Shown here: positions 49,029-58,319 of the stretch, piece after piece
Layout: every line of letters begins with the position of its first letter
Numbering within the stretch: the first letter of the stretch is position 1
Assembly: GCA_965284365.1 (NCBI GenBank)
Contig: OZ260079.1
Span: 558,001-622,000, forward strand
Reading direction: 5' to 3'
Length of the DNA stretch: 64,000 nucleotides
From: Phragmitibacter sp965284365
Lineage (GTDB): Bacteria; Verrucomicrobiota; Verrucomicrobiia; Verrucomicrobiales; Verrucomicrobiaceae
Program-made: the position numbers and the translations under genes
The notes under the pieces: model-generated
Databases searched by the model: none
Told to the model about the DNA's origin: nothing
The model's input: the letters and a program-made list of their open reading frames with translations, nothing else

Positions 49029-51221
49029 GTGACAGATTCCGCACGGCGCTCCGCCGCTCCCCCCCCAATTCAAATGCCTGAGACATCTTACCGCCCCCGC
49101 CGCCGCACCAGAACCATCATTCTGCGCGTGCTCCTTATTCTCGTGCTGCTCGGGATAGCTGCCATCGGAGCGGTCTTCGCTTTCTTCGGACAAAAGGCGC
49201 GGCAGTATGACCTGAGCAAACTAGGAGAGATGCGGGAACGTTCCCTTGTTCTGGATCGGCGAGGGAAGGAAATCGGCCGTCTGCACGGTGAGAACCGGAA
49301 CATGGTCAAGATCGACAAGGTCTCCAAAAACTTCACCAACGCTCTGCTGGCCCGGGAAGATACCCGCTTCTACGACCACAACGGGGTGGATTATATCGGG
49401 GTGGCCCGCGCGCTCATCCGCGACGTGAAAGAAAAAAAGATGGTGCAGGGAGCGAGCACGATCACGATGCAGTTGGCTCGCAACAGCTTCGACAACCTAA
49501 ACGCCAAGACGGCCCACCGGAAGCTGGTGGAGATCATGCTGGCGCGGCGTATTGAGAATGAGAAGACCAAGGATGAAATCTTGGAGCTCTATGTGAACCG
49601 CATCTTTTTCGGGACCGGGATCTTCGGCATTGAACGGGCGAGCAGAGCCTACTTCTCCAAGCCCGCTGCGGATTTGAGTGTAGGAGAAGGCGCCATGCTG
49701 GCGGGCATCATTCGCAGCCCAAACCGCTTCTCTCCGTTCCGTAACTGGGAGGGAGCTCTGAAAGAGCGTGATTCCGTGCTCAACCGCATGGTCGAGAAGA
49801 AATTTCTGACTGCCGAACAAGGTGAGGCAGCTAAAAAAGAAGACATGATTGTCTCTGCCCAACCTGTGATACAGACACAGGAGAATTACATGATGGAAGC
49901 GGTGCGGCGCGACCTGGATCTAGTGCTGACAGACGGAGACATCGAAGACGGGGGCCTGCGCATTTACACGACACTGGATTCAGAACTGCAGGCGGCAGCA
50001 GAGGCTTCCATCAACAAGCGGCTAGCCGAGGTGGAAAAACTGAAGGGATATAAGCACATCACCAAAGCACAATTCGATGCTCAGAATCCCGGCATGGTGG
50101 AACCGCCGCCAAACGTGCCGTATTTGCAGAGTGCGCTCATGGTAATCGAGAATAAGACAGGCGGCATCCTGTCTGTGGTGGGCGGGCGTGACTATTTGCA
50201 AAATCGATATGACCGCGCGCTGCAAAGCACACGGCCGATAGGGTCCACGATCAAACCTTTCATCTACGCGGCAGGATTCATGCGTGGTCTGCTGCCAGGA
50301 ACGCTTGTGGATGATTCGCCCATCCGCGAAGGGGAACTGCTGGATGCGAACACAGCCTGGAGTCCGGAGAACTCCGATGGGAAGTTTCTCGGCCTTCAGC
50401 CAGCCAGCGTCGGACTGGTGCGCAGCCGCAATACCATGACGGTGCGCGTGGGCAACTATGCAGGGCTCGACAATGTGATCAACCTCCTGCGCGACGCCGG
50501 GCTGGGTGAACCGGAGATCCGCACGCCGCAGGTGTACATTGGCAACATGGGCACGACGCTCAAATCCCTGGCCAGCGCCGTCACGGTATTCCCCAATCAT
50601 GGCATCAAACGCAGGCCCTTTCTCATCGAGCACATTGAAGATGGCAGCGGTGAGCTGATCTACACAACGCCCGTGCTGGAGTCAGAGGTGCTTCATCCCG
50701 CTGTAGCTCAGGTGACGCGACGTCTGATGGAAGATGTGATGACAAAAGGCACAGCGACTGCCGCGAAGAAGGAATATGGATTCAAGGAACGCGCCGGCGG
50801 CAAGACGGGCACCACCAATGATTACAAAGATGCATGGTTTGTGGGCTTCACCAGTGATGTGACCTGCGGCGTGTGGGTGGGACTAGACCAGCCGCAGACG
50901 ATCATCAGCGGCGGCTATGGGGGGAAGATTTCTCTCCCCATCTGGTGCGACGTGATGAATAAGACTGTCGAGCTGAACTACAAGTCGATGGTGCCCACGG
51001 CGGAGCCAGTGCTGGCGCAATCATCTCTATGCCGTGTGAGCGGGCAGTTGGCCACCGAAGCCTGCGCCGCCCATGGTGCTGCTTACCAGGACGAACTCCC
51101 AGCCGAGATGGTCCCAAAAGAATTCTGCGCGACGCATGTGGGAGCGCCAGTGCCACAAGCACAACCGGCCGAGCAAAACCGTCCGGGGTTCTTCGGCAGG
51201 ATGTTCCGCTGGCTAAAATGA
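49029..51221 (+). CDS. mrcA: Class A penicillin-binding protein (PBP1A-type)
   Basis: 730 residues from GTG 49029; an ATG at 49074 would give 715 and is also plausible. One membrane helix (about 30-52), then a GT51 glycosyltransferase domain with catalytic Glu110 (LAREDTRFYDHNGVD) and MVQGASTITMQLARN, and a transpeptidase domain with Ser406-Thr-Ile-Lys409 (RPIGSTIKPFIYAAG), SRN (VRSRNTM) and KTG at 592-594 (GGKTGTTNDYKDAWF). All catalytic residues are in place, so it should polymerise and cross-link peptidoglycan. The C terminus is an extra Cys-containing, Pro-rich tail. Confidence 0.95.
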   Translation: MTDSARRSAAPPPIQMPETSYRPRRRTRTIILRVLLILVLLGIAAIGAVFAFFGQKARQYDLSKLGEMRERSLVLDRRGKEIGRLHGENRNMVKIDKVSKNFTNALLAREDTRFYDHNGVDYIGVARALIRDVKEKKMVQGASTITMQLARNSFDNLNAKTAHRKLVEIMLARRIENEKTKDEILELYVNRIFFGTGIFGIERASRAYFSKPAADLSVGEGAMLAGIIRSPNRFSPFRNWEGALKERDSVLNRMVEKKFLTAEQGEAAKKEDMIVSAQPVIQTQENYMMEAVRRDLDLVLTDGDIEDGGLRIYTTLDSELQAAAEASINKRLAEVEKLKGYKHITKAQFDAQNPGMVEPPPNVPYLQSALMVIENKTGGILSVVGGRDYLQNRYDRALQSTRPIGSTIKPFIYAAGFMRGLLPGTLVDDSPIREGELLDANTAWSPENSDGKFLGLQPASVGLVRSRNTMTVRVGNYAGLDNVINLLRDAGLGEPEIRTPQVYIGNMGTTLKSLASAVTVFPNHGIKRRPFLIEHIEDGSGELIYTTPVLESEVLHPAVAQVTRRLMEDVMTKGTATAAKKEYGFKERAGGKTGTTNDYKDAWFVGFTSDVTCGVWVGLDQPQTIISGGYGGKISLPIWCDVMNKTVELNYKSMVPTAEPVLAQSSLCRVSGQLATEACAAHGAAYQDELPAEMVPKEFCATHVGAPVPQAQPAEQNRPGFFGRMFRWLK

Positions 51222-51379
51222 TGCTTTGTCCGGGTGTTGCCGAAGTCTGCTGGCAATGTTCTTAACACGTGACAGCGCCGGAATTTAGGGCGTAATTTGA
51301 GTCATGCAGGATGGTGGGTTGCGGCCCGCATCATTGATGAACGCACACCTTCTGCCATTTTTTCCTAACGCTGCCTGCC

Positions 51380-52495
51380 ATGCCCACGCTCAACACAACC
51401 GTTGACGGTTTGAATCTGCCAAACCCGTTCGTGATCGCATCGGGACCGCCTGGCACAAACCTGAATGTCATCGCCCGTGCCTTTCGGGAAGGCTGGGGCG
51501 CCGTCATCGCCAAGACCGTAAGCCTCGATGCCTCCAAGGTGATCAACGTGACTCCACGCTATGGGAAGCTGCATGCGGCATCGGGCGAGATCATCGGCTG
51601 GGAGAATATCGAACTCATCAGCGATCGCCCGTTCCATCTGTGGCTGGATGAATTCAAAAAGTGCAAAGACATGTTTCCGGATGGTGTGCTCATTGCGTCC
51701 ATCATGGAAGAGTTCAGCAAGGATGCGTGGGTGGAAATTGTGGAGCGCTGCCAGGATGCCGGCGTGGATGGTTTTGAGCTGAATTTCTCGTGTCCGCATG
51801 GTCTGCCTGAGCGTCGCATGGGCTCGGCGATGGGGGAGAATCCCGACATCCTCGAAGAAGTCTGCGGATGGGTGAAAGGCGCCGCCAAAAAGCCTGTGTG
51901 GGCGAAGATGACGCCGAACATCACACACATTGAAGAGCCCTCCCGCGCGGCCTTAAAGGGCGGAGCTTCCGGCATCAGCGCCATCAATACGATCCGCAGT
52001 GTGATCGGTGTGAATCTGGACACGCTGAAGCCTGAGCCAACGGTGGAAGGCTTTTCAACCTCGGGCGGCTACTCAAGCGTGGCCATTCGGCCGATTGCGC
52101 TACGCATGGTGATGGAGATCGCGAGCATGATTCGCGCAGAGTATCCCGGCCGCTCCCTGTCCGGCATAGGTGGCGTCGAAACCGGATTGGACGCAGCGCA
52201 GTTCATCTTGCTGGGAGCGGACACCGTGCAAGTTTGCACGGGGGTGATGAAATTTGGTTATGACCGTGTGAAGGTGATGTGTGATGAACTCCTCGGGTTC
52301 ATGGAGAAGCACAAGTTCCAGACCCTGGCAGACTTCAAAGGACATAGCCTGCCTTACTTCACCACGCACCATGATCTGGTCGTGCGACAAAAAGAACGCA
52401 AAGCTGCCCAAGCTGCGGCCAAGGCGATGAAAAACGATGCCGAATGGACTGGCGATGACTTCGTGAAGCAATCACACGAGCTGGCAAGCAACTGA
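51380..52495 (+). CDS. pydA: Dihydropyrimidine dehydrogenase catalytic subunit, lacking an Fe-S domain
   Basis: 371 residues. A dihydroorotate-dehydrogenase-like FMN barrel with the DHPDH signature FELNFSCPHGLPERRMG; Cys138 corresponds to the catalytic cysteine of mammalian DPD. FMN contacts are seen in VWAKMTPNITHI, SAINTIRSVIG and LSGIGGVETGLDA, and GGYSSVAIRPIALR binds substrate. It reduces uracil or thymine to the dihydro form. The C terminus is a helical Lys/Ala-rich segment with no cysteines, unlike E. coli PreA, which ends in a 4Fe-4S ferredoxin-like domain, and no PreT partner is encoded here, so the electron donor is unclear. First gene of the pyrimidine operon; next start is 46 bp downstream. 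Confidence 0.92.
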   Translation: MPTLNTTVDGLNLPNPFVIASGPPGTNLNVIARAFREGWGAVIAKTVSLDASKVINVTPRYGKLHAASGEIIGWENIELISDRPFHLWLDEFKKCKDMFPDGVLIASIMEEFSKDAWVEIVERCQDAGVDGFELNFSCPHGLPERRMGSAMGENPDILEEVCGWVKGAAKKPVWAKMTPNITHIEEPSRAALKGGASGISAINTIRSVIGVNLDTLKPEPTVEGFSTSGGYSSVAIRPIALRMVMEIASMIRAEYPGRSLSGIGGVETGLDAAQFILLGADTVQVCTGVMKFGYDRVKVMCDELLGFMEKHKFQTLADFKGHSLPYFTTHHDLVVRQKERKAAQAAAKAMKNDAEWTGDDFVKQSHELASN

Positions 52496-52541
52496 GCATC
52501 CCCAGTCGCTTCGGCTCTCCTGCTGCTATCTCTGTATCGCC

Positions 52542-54026
52542 ATGATTCCTTGCCCTGTCTTTATTGCCGGTGAATGGCGTGAGGTTACGGATTATGACCA
52601 TTCGCCGGTTTACAATCCCTCAACAGGCGAAGTTATTGCGCAATGCCCCCACAGCGACAGTCACCTGATCGACGAGGCCGTGCTGGCAGCAGCGGCAGCC
52701 TTTCCCGCGTGGCGGGATACACCTCCCGTGGAACGAGCCCGTGTCCTTTTTCGTTATCGCCAGCTTATCGAAGATAACTTCGAAGACCTCTGCGCAACAA
52801 TCTCGCGCGAACATGGAAAGACCCTCGTGGAAGCACGCGGAAGTCTCTTCCGAGGACTGGAGAATGTGGAATACGCGTGTGGCATTCCAACCCTGCTGAT
52901 GGGTTCCACACTGGAGAACCTCGCGCGTGGCGTGGATTGTGAAACCATGCTACAACCCTTGGGAGTGTGCGCTGGCATCACTCCTTTTAATTTTCCCGCA
53001 ATGGTGCCGTTGTGGATGTTTCCTCTCGCCATTGCCTGCGGAAATACGTTTGTGCTCAAGCCCAGCGAGAAAGTTCCTCTTTGCGCGGTGCAGTTGATCC
53101 AACTGCTGGAACAGGCCGGTCTGCCGAAAGGGGTGCTGAACCTCGTGCATGGTGGCCGTGAGAGTGTGGACGCGTTATTAACGCATCGCCGGGTCAAAGC
53201 GGTGTCCTTCGTGGGCTCCACACATGTCGCGCGTTACATCTACGAAACCGGCACGAAGCATGGCAAACGCGTGCAGGCCAATGGAGGAGCGAAGAACTAT
53301 ATTGTGGTCATGCCGGACGCGGACATTCTACGCACAGTGGAAGCGCTTTCCACGGCAGCCTTCGGCTGCGCGGGCGAGCGCTGCATGGCTGGTTCCACTG
53401 CCATCACTGTAGGCCAGGCAGCAAGCAAGCTTTTGCCTTCGCTGGTGGAAGCAGCCAGCAGTATCAAGGTGGGTCGAACGGACAAGCCCACGCCTCAACC
53501 GGATATGGGCCCTCTTATCACCGCTCAGCATCGCGAGCGAGTGCTGAGTCTGGTGGCTACCGGCGAGCAGGAAGGCGCCAAAATTATCTGCGATGGCCGG
53601 AGCGCTTCTGTGCCAGATGCCCCGAATGGATTCTATCTGGGCGCGACCATCGTAGATGGCATTGAATCCAGCATGACGCTGGCGCGTGAAGAAGTCTTCG
53701 GCCCCGTCCTCAATGTCATGCGCATGGACGACCTAGATGCAGCCATCGAGGCCGCGAATCAGTCTGCCTTCGGCAATGGCGCGGCGATCTTCACCAACTC
53801 GGGAAAGGCCGCGCGGGAATTCAAACATCGCGTCAAAGCCGGGATGGTCGGCATCAATGTGGGCGTGCCTGCCACCATGGCCATGTTCCCTTTCACCGGC
53901 TGGGATGAGAGCTTCTTTGGCGACCTGCATATCCAGGGCAAAGAAGGTGTTCAGTTTTATACCCAACAAAAGGTCGTGAGCACTCGCTGGTTTGGCGAAG
54001 GTGTGGGCGATGTCTGGAAGAAGTAA
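52542..54026 (+). CDS. mmsA: CoA-acylating methylmalonate-semialdehyde dehydrogenase
   Basis: 494 residues, normal length. Aldehyde dehydrogenase fold: GVCAGITPFNFPAMVPLWMFPLA cut short as NFPAMVPLWMFP, catalytic Cys in FGCAGERCMAGS, and EEVFGPVLNV near the C terminus. The MMSDH subgroup is supported by PSTGEVIAQCPH near the start and by NFPAMVPLWM, as in MmsA/IolA. It oxidises malonate or methylmalonate semialdehyde to acetyl- or propionyl-CoA with NAD and CoA, the last step in beta-alanine or 3-aminoisobutyrate breakdown. Here it is positioned second in the pyrimidine operon. Confidence 0.92.
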   Translation: MIPCPVFIAGEWREVTDYDHSPVYNPSTGEVIAQCPHSDSHLIDEAVLAAAAAFPAWRDTPPVERARVLFRYRQLIEDNFEDLCATISREHGKTLVEARGSLFRGLENVEYACGIPTLLMGSTLENLARGVDCETMLQPLGVCAGITPFNFPAMVPLWMFPLAIACGNTFVLKPSEKVPLCAVQLIQLLEQAGLPKGVLNLVHGGRESVDALLTHRRVKAVSFVGSTHVARYIYETGTKHGKRVQANGGAKNYIVVMPDADILRTVEALSTAAFGCAGERCMAGSTAITVGQAASKLLPSLVEAASSIKVGRTDKPTPQPDMGPLITAQHRERVLSLVATGEQEGAKIICDGRSASVPDAPNGFYLGATIVDGIESSMTLAREEVFGPVLNVMRMDDLDAAIEAANQSAFGNGAAIFTNSGKAAREFKHRVKAGMVGINVGVPATMAMFPFTGWDESFFGDLHIQGKEGVQFYTQQKVVSTRWFGEGVGDVWKK

Positions 54027-54047
54027 GCTCAAAACCTTTTCATCAAG

Positions 54048-55430
54048 ATGGCTCTACTGATCAAGAACGGCGAGATCATTACGGCGGACTCCCGCTATCA
54101 CGCCGACATCCATTGCGAGGGCGAAACGATCACCCGCATTGACCGTGACATCAGCGCGCCGCCAGGCACTGAGGTGATCGACGCGGCGGGCAAGTATGTC
54201 TTCCCCGGGTTCATTGACCCGCATGTGCATATCTACCTGCCTTTCATGGGCACGTATGCCAAAGACACATACGACAGTGCCAGCAAAGCTGCGCTGGTGG
54301 GCGGGACGACTACTCTCATCGAGATGGTCTGCCCGGCTCGGAGCGACGATGCGCTGGAGGGCTTCGAAACCTGGCTCGGCAAGGCGGAAGGCGTCTCCGC
54401 CTGTGACTTCACCTTCCACATGGGGGTGACGAAATTCGATGACAAAACCGAAGCGCAACTGCGCGAGATCGTTTCACGCGGCATCAGTTCCTTCAAAATC
54501 TTTCTCGCTTACAAGGGGGCATTCGGCATCGATGATACAGAGCTTTACCGCACGCTGAAGCTCGCCAAAGAACTGGGCGTTATCGTTACCGCCCACTGTG
54601 AAAATGAAACCCTGGTGACGGAACGCTGCAGAGAGTTGTTGGCCGATGGCCTGACAGACACGGGCCAGCATCATGAAAGCCGCCCTCCTTTGGTGGAGGC
54701 TGAAGGCGTGCATCACCTGATGACATTCGCCGAAGTCACGGGAGCAGCGACGTACATCGTGCATTTGAGTTGCAAGGAAGCGCTCGCGCAGGCGATCGCC
54801 GCGCGGCAACGTGGTGTGCGTGTGGCCGTGGAAACGCTGATTCAATACTTGGTCTTGGACAAGACTTATGCGGAATTGCCAGATTTCGAGGGAGCCAAGT
54901 ACGTGATGTCCCCTCCCCTGCGGGACAAGTCCAATCAAGAGGTGCTTTGGAACGGCCTGCGTGATGGCCTTGTGCAAACCGTGGCCACAGATCATGCACC
55001 GTTTGATTTCGCTGATCAGAAACGCATGGGTGCGAACGATTTCACGAAGATACCTAATGGCATCCCCTCGCTGGAGGAGCGCATCAACTTGTTGTACACG
55101 TATGGTGTCAAAGCGTGTCGACTGGATCTGCACACGTTTGTCGCAGTGGGCAGCACGAATGTCGCCAAGACCTTTGACCTCTTCCCTCGGAAAGGCTGCA
55201 TCCAACCAGGAGCGGACGCGGATCTGGTGGTGTTTGATCCGAATTATCGCGGCACGATCTCCGCTAAATCGCAGCAGATGAAAGTCGACTACAGCGCTTT
55301 TGAGGGCTGGGCTATCGAAGGGCGCTCGAGTGAGGTGACTGTGCGGGGAGAGGTCGCAGTGCGAGACGGCAAGTTTGTGGGGACACTGGGGCGCGGGAAA
55401 TTTCTTAAGAGACAGCCCAGCCATTTTTGA
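54048..55430 (+). CDS. hydA: Dihydropyrimidinase
   Basis: 460 residues, usual length. Amidohydrolase of the D-hydantoinase type: metal site GFIDPHVHIYLPFMG, carboxylated lysine in SSFKIFLAYKG, then TAHCENE, VHLSCKEAL and the Asp in VATDHAPFDFAD. It opens the ring of dihydrouracil or dihydrothymine to N-carbamoyl-beta-amino acids and also hydrolyses hydantoins. It begins 21 bp after mmsA. The next enzyme of the pathway, beta-ureidopropionase, is not in this operon. Confidence 0.94.
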   Translation: MALLIKNGEIITADSRYHADIHCEGETITRIDRDISAPPGTEVIDAAGKYVFPGFIDPHVHIYLPFMGTYAKDTYDSASKAALVGGTTTLIEMVCPARSDDALEGFETWLGKAEGVSACDFTFHMGVTKFDDKTEAQLREIVSRGISSFKIFLAYKGAFGIDDTELYRTLKLAKELGVIVTAHCENETLVTERCRELLADGLTDTGQHHESRPPLVEAEGVHHLMTFAEVTGAATYIVHLSCKEALAQAIAARQRGVRVAVETLIQYLVLDKTYAELPDFEGAKYVMSPPLRDKSNQEVLWNGLRDGLVQTVATDHAPFDFADQKRMGANDFTKIPNGIPSLEERINLLYTYGVKACRLDLHTFVAVGSTNVAKTFDLFPRKGCIQPGADADLVVFDPNYRGTISAKSQQMKVDYSAFEGWAIEGRSSEVTVRGEVAVRDGKFVGTLGRGKFLKRQPSHF

Positions 55431-55461
55431 TTGGTTCACTCCGTGCTAGTTCATCTGATCC

Positions 55462-56928
55462 ATGTCTTCTCCGTCTGCAACTGAGCCCGGTAACCTGACC
55501 AATGCCGATCTGGCGCCGGTGCCGATGTCGGAGCGCACGTGGCAGATCGGCAGCTTTGCGGCGCTGTGGATTTCCATGGCGGCCTGCATCCCCACCTACA
55601 TGCTCTCGTCATCCTTGATCGATGGCGGCATGAATTGGTGGCAGGCAATCCTGACCGTCTTTTTGGGAAACGTGATAGTCGTGATCCCGATGGTGCTCAA
55701 TGCCCATGCGGGCACCAAGTATGGAATCCCCTTCCCTGTTTTCTGCCGGGCATCCTTTGGTATTTTGGGCGCGAACATTCCCGCGCTGTTGCGTGCATTC
55801 GTCGCTTGTGGATGGTTCGGCATCCAAACGTGGATCGGTGGCAGTGCCATCTACAAAATCCTGCTGGAATTCTTTCCTGCCATGGCGACTGGGGAGACTG
55901 CTCAATTCCTGGGCGTCTCGTTCCCCGAGTTTGCGTGCTTCCTCTTCTTCTGGGGCATCAACATGTTCGTCGTCTACAAGGGGATCAATTCCATCCGCCT
56001 GTTGCTCAACATCAAGGCGCCGATGCTCATCGCCCTTGGCCTCCTACTGCTGTGGTGGGCCTACCAGAAAGCAGGAGGTTTTGGGCCCATGCTTTCGCAG
56101 CCGTCGGCTTTTGATCCGGGGCAGCCCAAGGAAGGGCAATTCTGGCAAGCTTTTCTGCCGGGTCTCACCGGCATGATAGGCTTCTGGGCCACGCTATCTC
56201 TCAACATCCCCGACTTCTCGCGCTACGCGAAGACCCAGAAAGATCAGGTTCTGGGGCAAATCATCGGACTGCCGCCCACGATGGCGTTGTATGCCTTCAT
56301 CGGTGCGGCAGTCACCTCGGCCACCCACGTGATCTTCGGCCAGACGATCTGGGATCCAGTCGATGTGCTGAAGCGCTTCGACAATCCGGCCGTTTTGATC
56401 ATCTCAATGGTGGCGCTCTGCATCGCTACGCTGGCGACAAACATCGCGGCCAATGTCGTGAGTCCTGCTAACGATTTCGCGCATTTGGCACCCAAGAAAA
56501 TTTCCTTCCGCATGGGTGGATTGATCACAGGCATCATTGGTATCCTGATGATGCCGTGGAAGCTAATCTCCGATCCGAGCGGAATGATCTTCACCTGGCT
56601 TATTGGATACAGCGCCTTGTTGGGTCCTGTGGGTGGCGTCATGATCGCGGATTACTTTATCTACCGGAAACGGGAATTGAATCTTCGCGACCTCTATTCT
56701 TCGCAGGGCGAATACACCTATCGCAATGGTTTCAGCGTGGTCGCCATCATTGCGCTGGTCTGCGGCATCTTGCCGAGTCTGCCTGGTTTTCTGGCAACCA
56801 TTGGGGCGATTCCAAAGGACAGCGTGCCCGCTTTTCTGCTGAGCTTGTACAGTTACGCATGGTTCGCGGGTTTCGGCATCGCATTCGTGGTATATCTGAT
56901 CCTGAGAAAACTCGCTCCACGTGGTTGA
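55462..56928 (+). CDS. NCS1 family nucleobase/hydantoin transporter
   Basis: 488 residues with about twelve membrane helices. NCS1 signatures: the N-terminal NADLAPVPMSERTWQIGSFA cytoplasmic arm, GIPFPVFCRASFGILGAN in helix 3, the WIGG substrate/sodium segment, and TLSLNIPDFSRYAK, where the NIPDFSR pattern is characteristic. Members import uracil, thymine, allantoin or benzyl-hydantoins with sodium or protons. The operon setting indicates uracil, thymine or their dihydro derivatives. Starts 31 bp after hydA. Confidence 0.92.
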   Translation: MSSPSATEPGNLTNADLAPVPMSERTWQIGSFAALWISMAACIPTYMLSSSLIDGGMNWWQAILTVFLGNVIVVIPMVLNAHAGTKYGIPFPVFCRASFGILGANIPALLRAFVACGWFGIQTWIGGSAIYKILLEFFPAMATGETAQFLGVSFPEFACFLFFWGINMFVVYKGINSIRLLLNIKAPMLIALGLLLLWWAYQKAGGFGPMLSQPSAFDPGQPKEGQFWQAFLPGLTGMIGFWATLSLNIPDFSRYAKTQKDQVLGQIIGLPPTMALYAFIGAAVTSATHVIFGQTIWDPVDVLKRFDNPAVLIISMVALCIATLATNIAANVVSPANDFAHLAPKKISFRMGGLITGIIGILMMPWKLISDPSGMIFTWLIGYSALLGPVGGVMIADYFIYRKRELNLRDLYSSQGEYTYRNGFSVVAIIALVCGILPSLPGFLATIGAIPKDSVPAFLLSLYSYAWFAGFGIAFVVYLILRKLAPRG

Positions 56929-56978
56929 GCGAGACCGAGCAGATCATTATCCGAAGCTTTCCTTCACCTTTGCTCACG

Positions 56979-58319
56979 ATGAAAGCCATCCCTCTCCCCC
57001 CCTTCAACTACACTCCAAAGCCTTACGTCGGCCCCTCCGCTGACGAAGTGCTGGCGCTGAGGCAGCAGTATCTCAGCCCCTCCATTTTTCACTACTACAA
57101 GAAGCCGGTCATGATCGTGGAGGGCAAGGGCCAATATCTCTTCGATGAAAAAGGACGGCGCTATGTGGATGGCTTTGGCGGCATAGTGACGGTGAGCGTC
57201 GGCCACTGCCATCCAAAGGTGCTGGAGGCCGTTCACGCACAGAATGAAACCATTCAGCACACCACCACGATCTACCTGCATCCGAATGTGGCGCTTTATG
57301 CCAAGGAACTCGCCGACAAAATGCCAGGCGATCTCAAGTGCGTGTATTTCGTGAACTCGGGATCGGAGGCGAACGATCTGGCAACGCTCATGGCTCGTGC
57401 CTACACCGGGAACTTCGACATCATTTCGCTACGCAATGCCTATCACGGCGGCAGTCCGGGCACGATCGCGCTGACGTCGCATCATACTTGGAAGTACAAC
57501 GTGCCGCATGGTTTCGGCGTGCAGCATGCCATCATGCCGGACACCTATCGTGGTCCCCATGGGAAGGATGATCCAGACGCTGGCAGCAAGTATGCGGCGG
57601 ACGTGAAGAGCCTCATCCAGTTCGGCACACCAAACAAGGTGGCGGCCTTTTTCGCGGAGTCGATTCAAGGAGTGGGAGGCGCCGTCGTGTTTCCAGACGG
57701 TTACCTGAAACACGCCTATGAGCATGTGCGCGCTGCGGGTGGGCTTTGCATCGCTGATGAAGTGCAATCAGGCTTTGGCCGCACTGGCACACACTACTGG
57801 GGATTTGAAACACAGGGCGTGATTCCCGATATCGTCACGATGGCCAAAGGCATCGGCAATGGCTGCCCACTGGCAGCGGTGGTAACTCGCCCTGAGATTG
57901 CGCAGGCGCTCGCCAGCAAGATTCACTTCAATACGTTTGGAGGGAACCCGGTGAGCTGCGTGCAAGGTCGGGCGGTGCTGCAGATAATTGATGAGGAAGG
58001 CTTACAGGCCAATTCATTGAAGATTGGCAACATGCTCATGCATGGCTTTGAGAAGTTGGCTGAAAAGCACAACCTCATTGGTGAGGTGCGTGGCCGCGGG
58101 CTAATGATCGGCGTGGAACTGGTCAAGGATCGCAATACCAAGGAGCCGGCCAGCACTGAGTGCGCCGCCGTCTTTGAAACGTGCAAAGACCTCGGGTTAC
58201 TGATCGGCAAGGGCGGACTGTGGGGCAACACTCTGCGCATCAAGCCGCCTATGTGCATCAACGAAGCTGATGCGACGTTTATGATCGACGTGCTGGACGT
58301 CGCATTGAGGGCCACTTAG
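56979..58319 (+). CDS. AGXT2-like class III aminotransferase (beta-alanine/3-aminoisobutyrate)
   Basis: 446 residues from the ATG at 56979. Class III PLP enzyme: FVNSGSEANDLATLMAR, NAYHGGSPGTIALTS, CIADEVQSGFGRTGTHYW and PLP-lysine in IVTMAKGIGNGCPLAAV. It closely resembles mitochondrial alanine-glyoxylate aminotransferase 2, which also acts on beta-alanine and 3-aminoisobutyrate. It would turn the beta-amino acid into malonate or methylmalonate semialdehyde, the substrate of the MmsA enzyme. The last gene of the operon, 50 bp after the transporter; its stop overlaps the convergent Gfo/Idh gene by 3 bp. Confidence 0.9.
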   Translation: MKAIPLPPFNYTPKPYVGPSADEVLALRQQYLSPSIFHYYKKPVMIVEGKGQYLFDEKGRRYVDGFGGIVTVSVGHCHPKVLEAVHAQNETIQHTTTIYLHPNVALYAKELADKMPGDLKCVYFVNSGSEANDLATLMARAYTGNFDIISLRNAYHGGSPGTIALTSHHTWKYNVPHGFGVQHAIMPDTYRGPHGKDDPDAGSKYAADVKSLIQFGTPNKVAAFFAESIQGVGGAVVFPDGYLKHAYEHVRAAGGLCIADEVQSGFGRTGTHYWGFETQGVIPDIVTMAKGIGNGCPLAAVVTRPEIAQALASKIHFNTFGGNPVSCVQGRAVLQIIDEEGLQANSLKIGNMLMHGFEKLAEKHNLIGEVRGRGLMIGVELVKDRNTKEPASTECAAVFETCKDLGLLIGKGGLWGNTLRIKPPMCINEADATFMIDVLDVALRAT

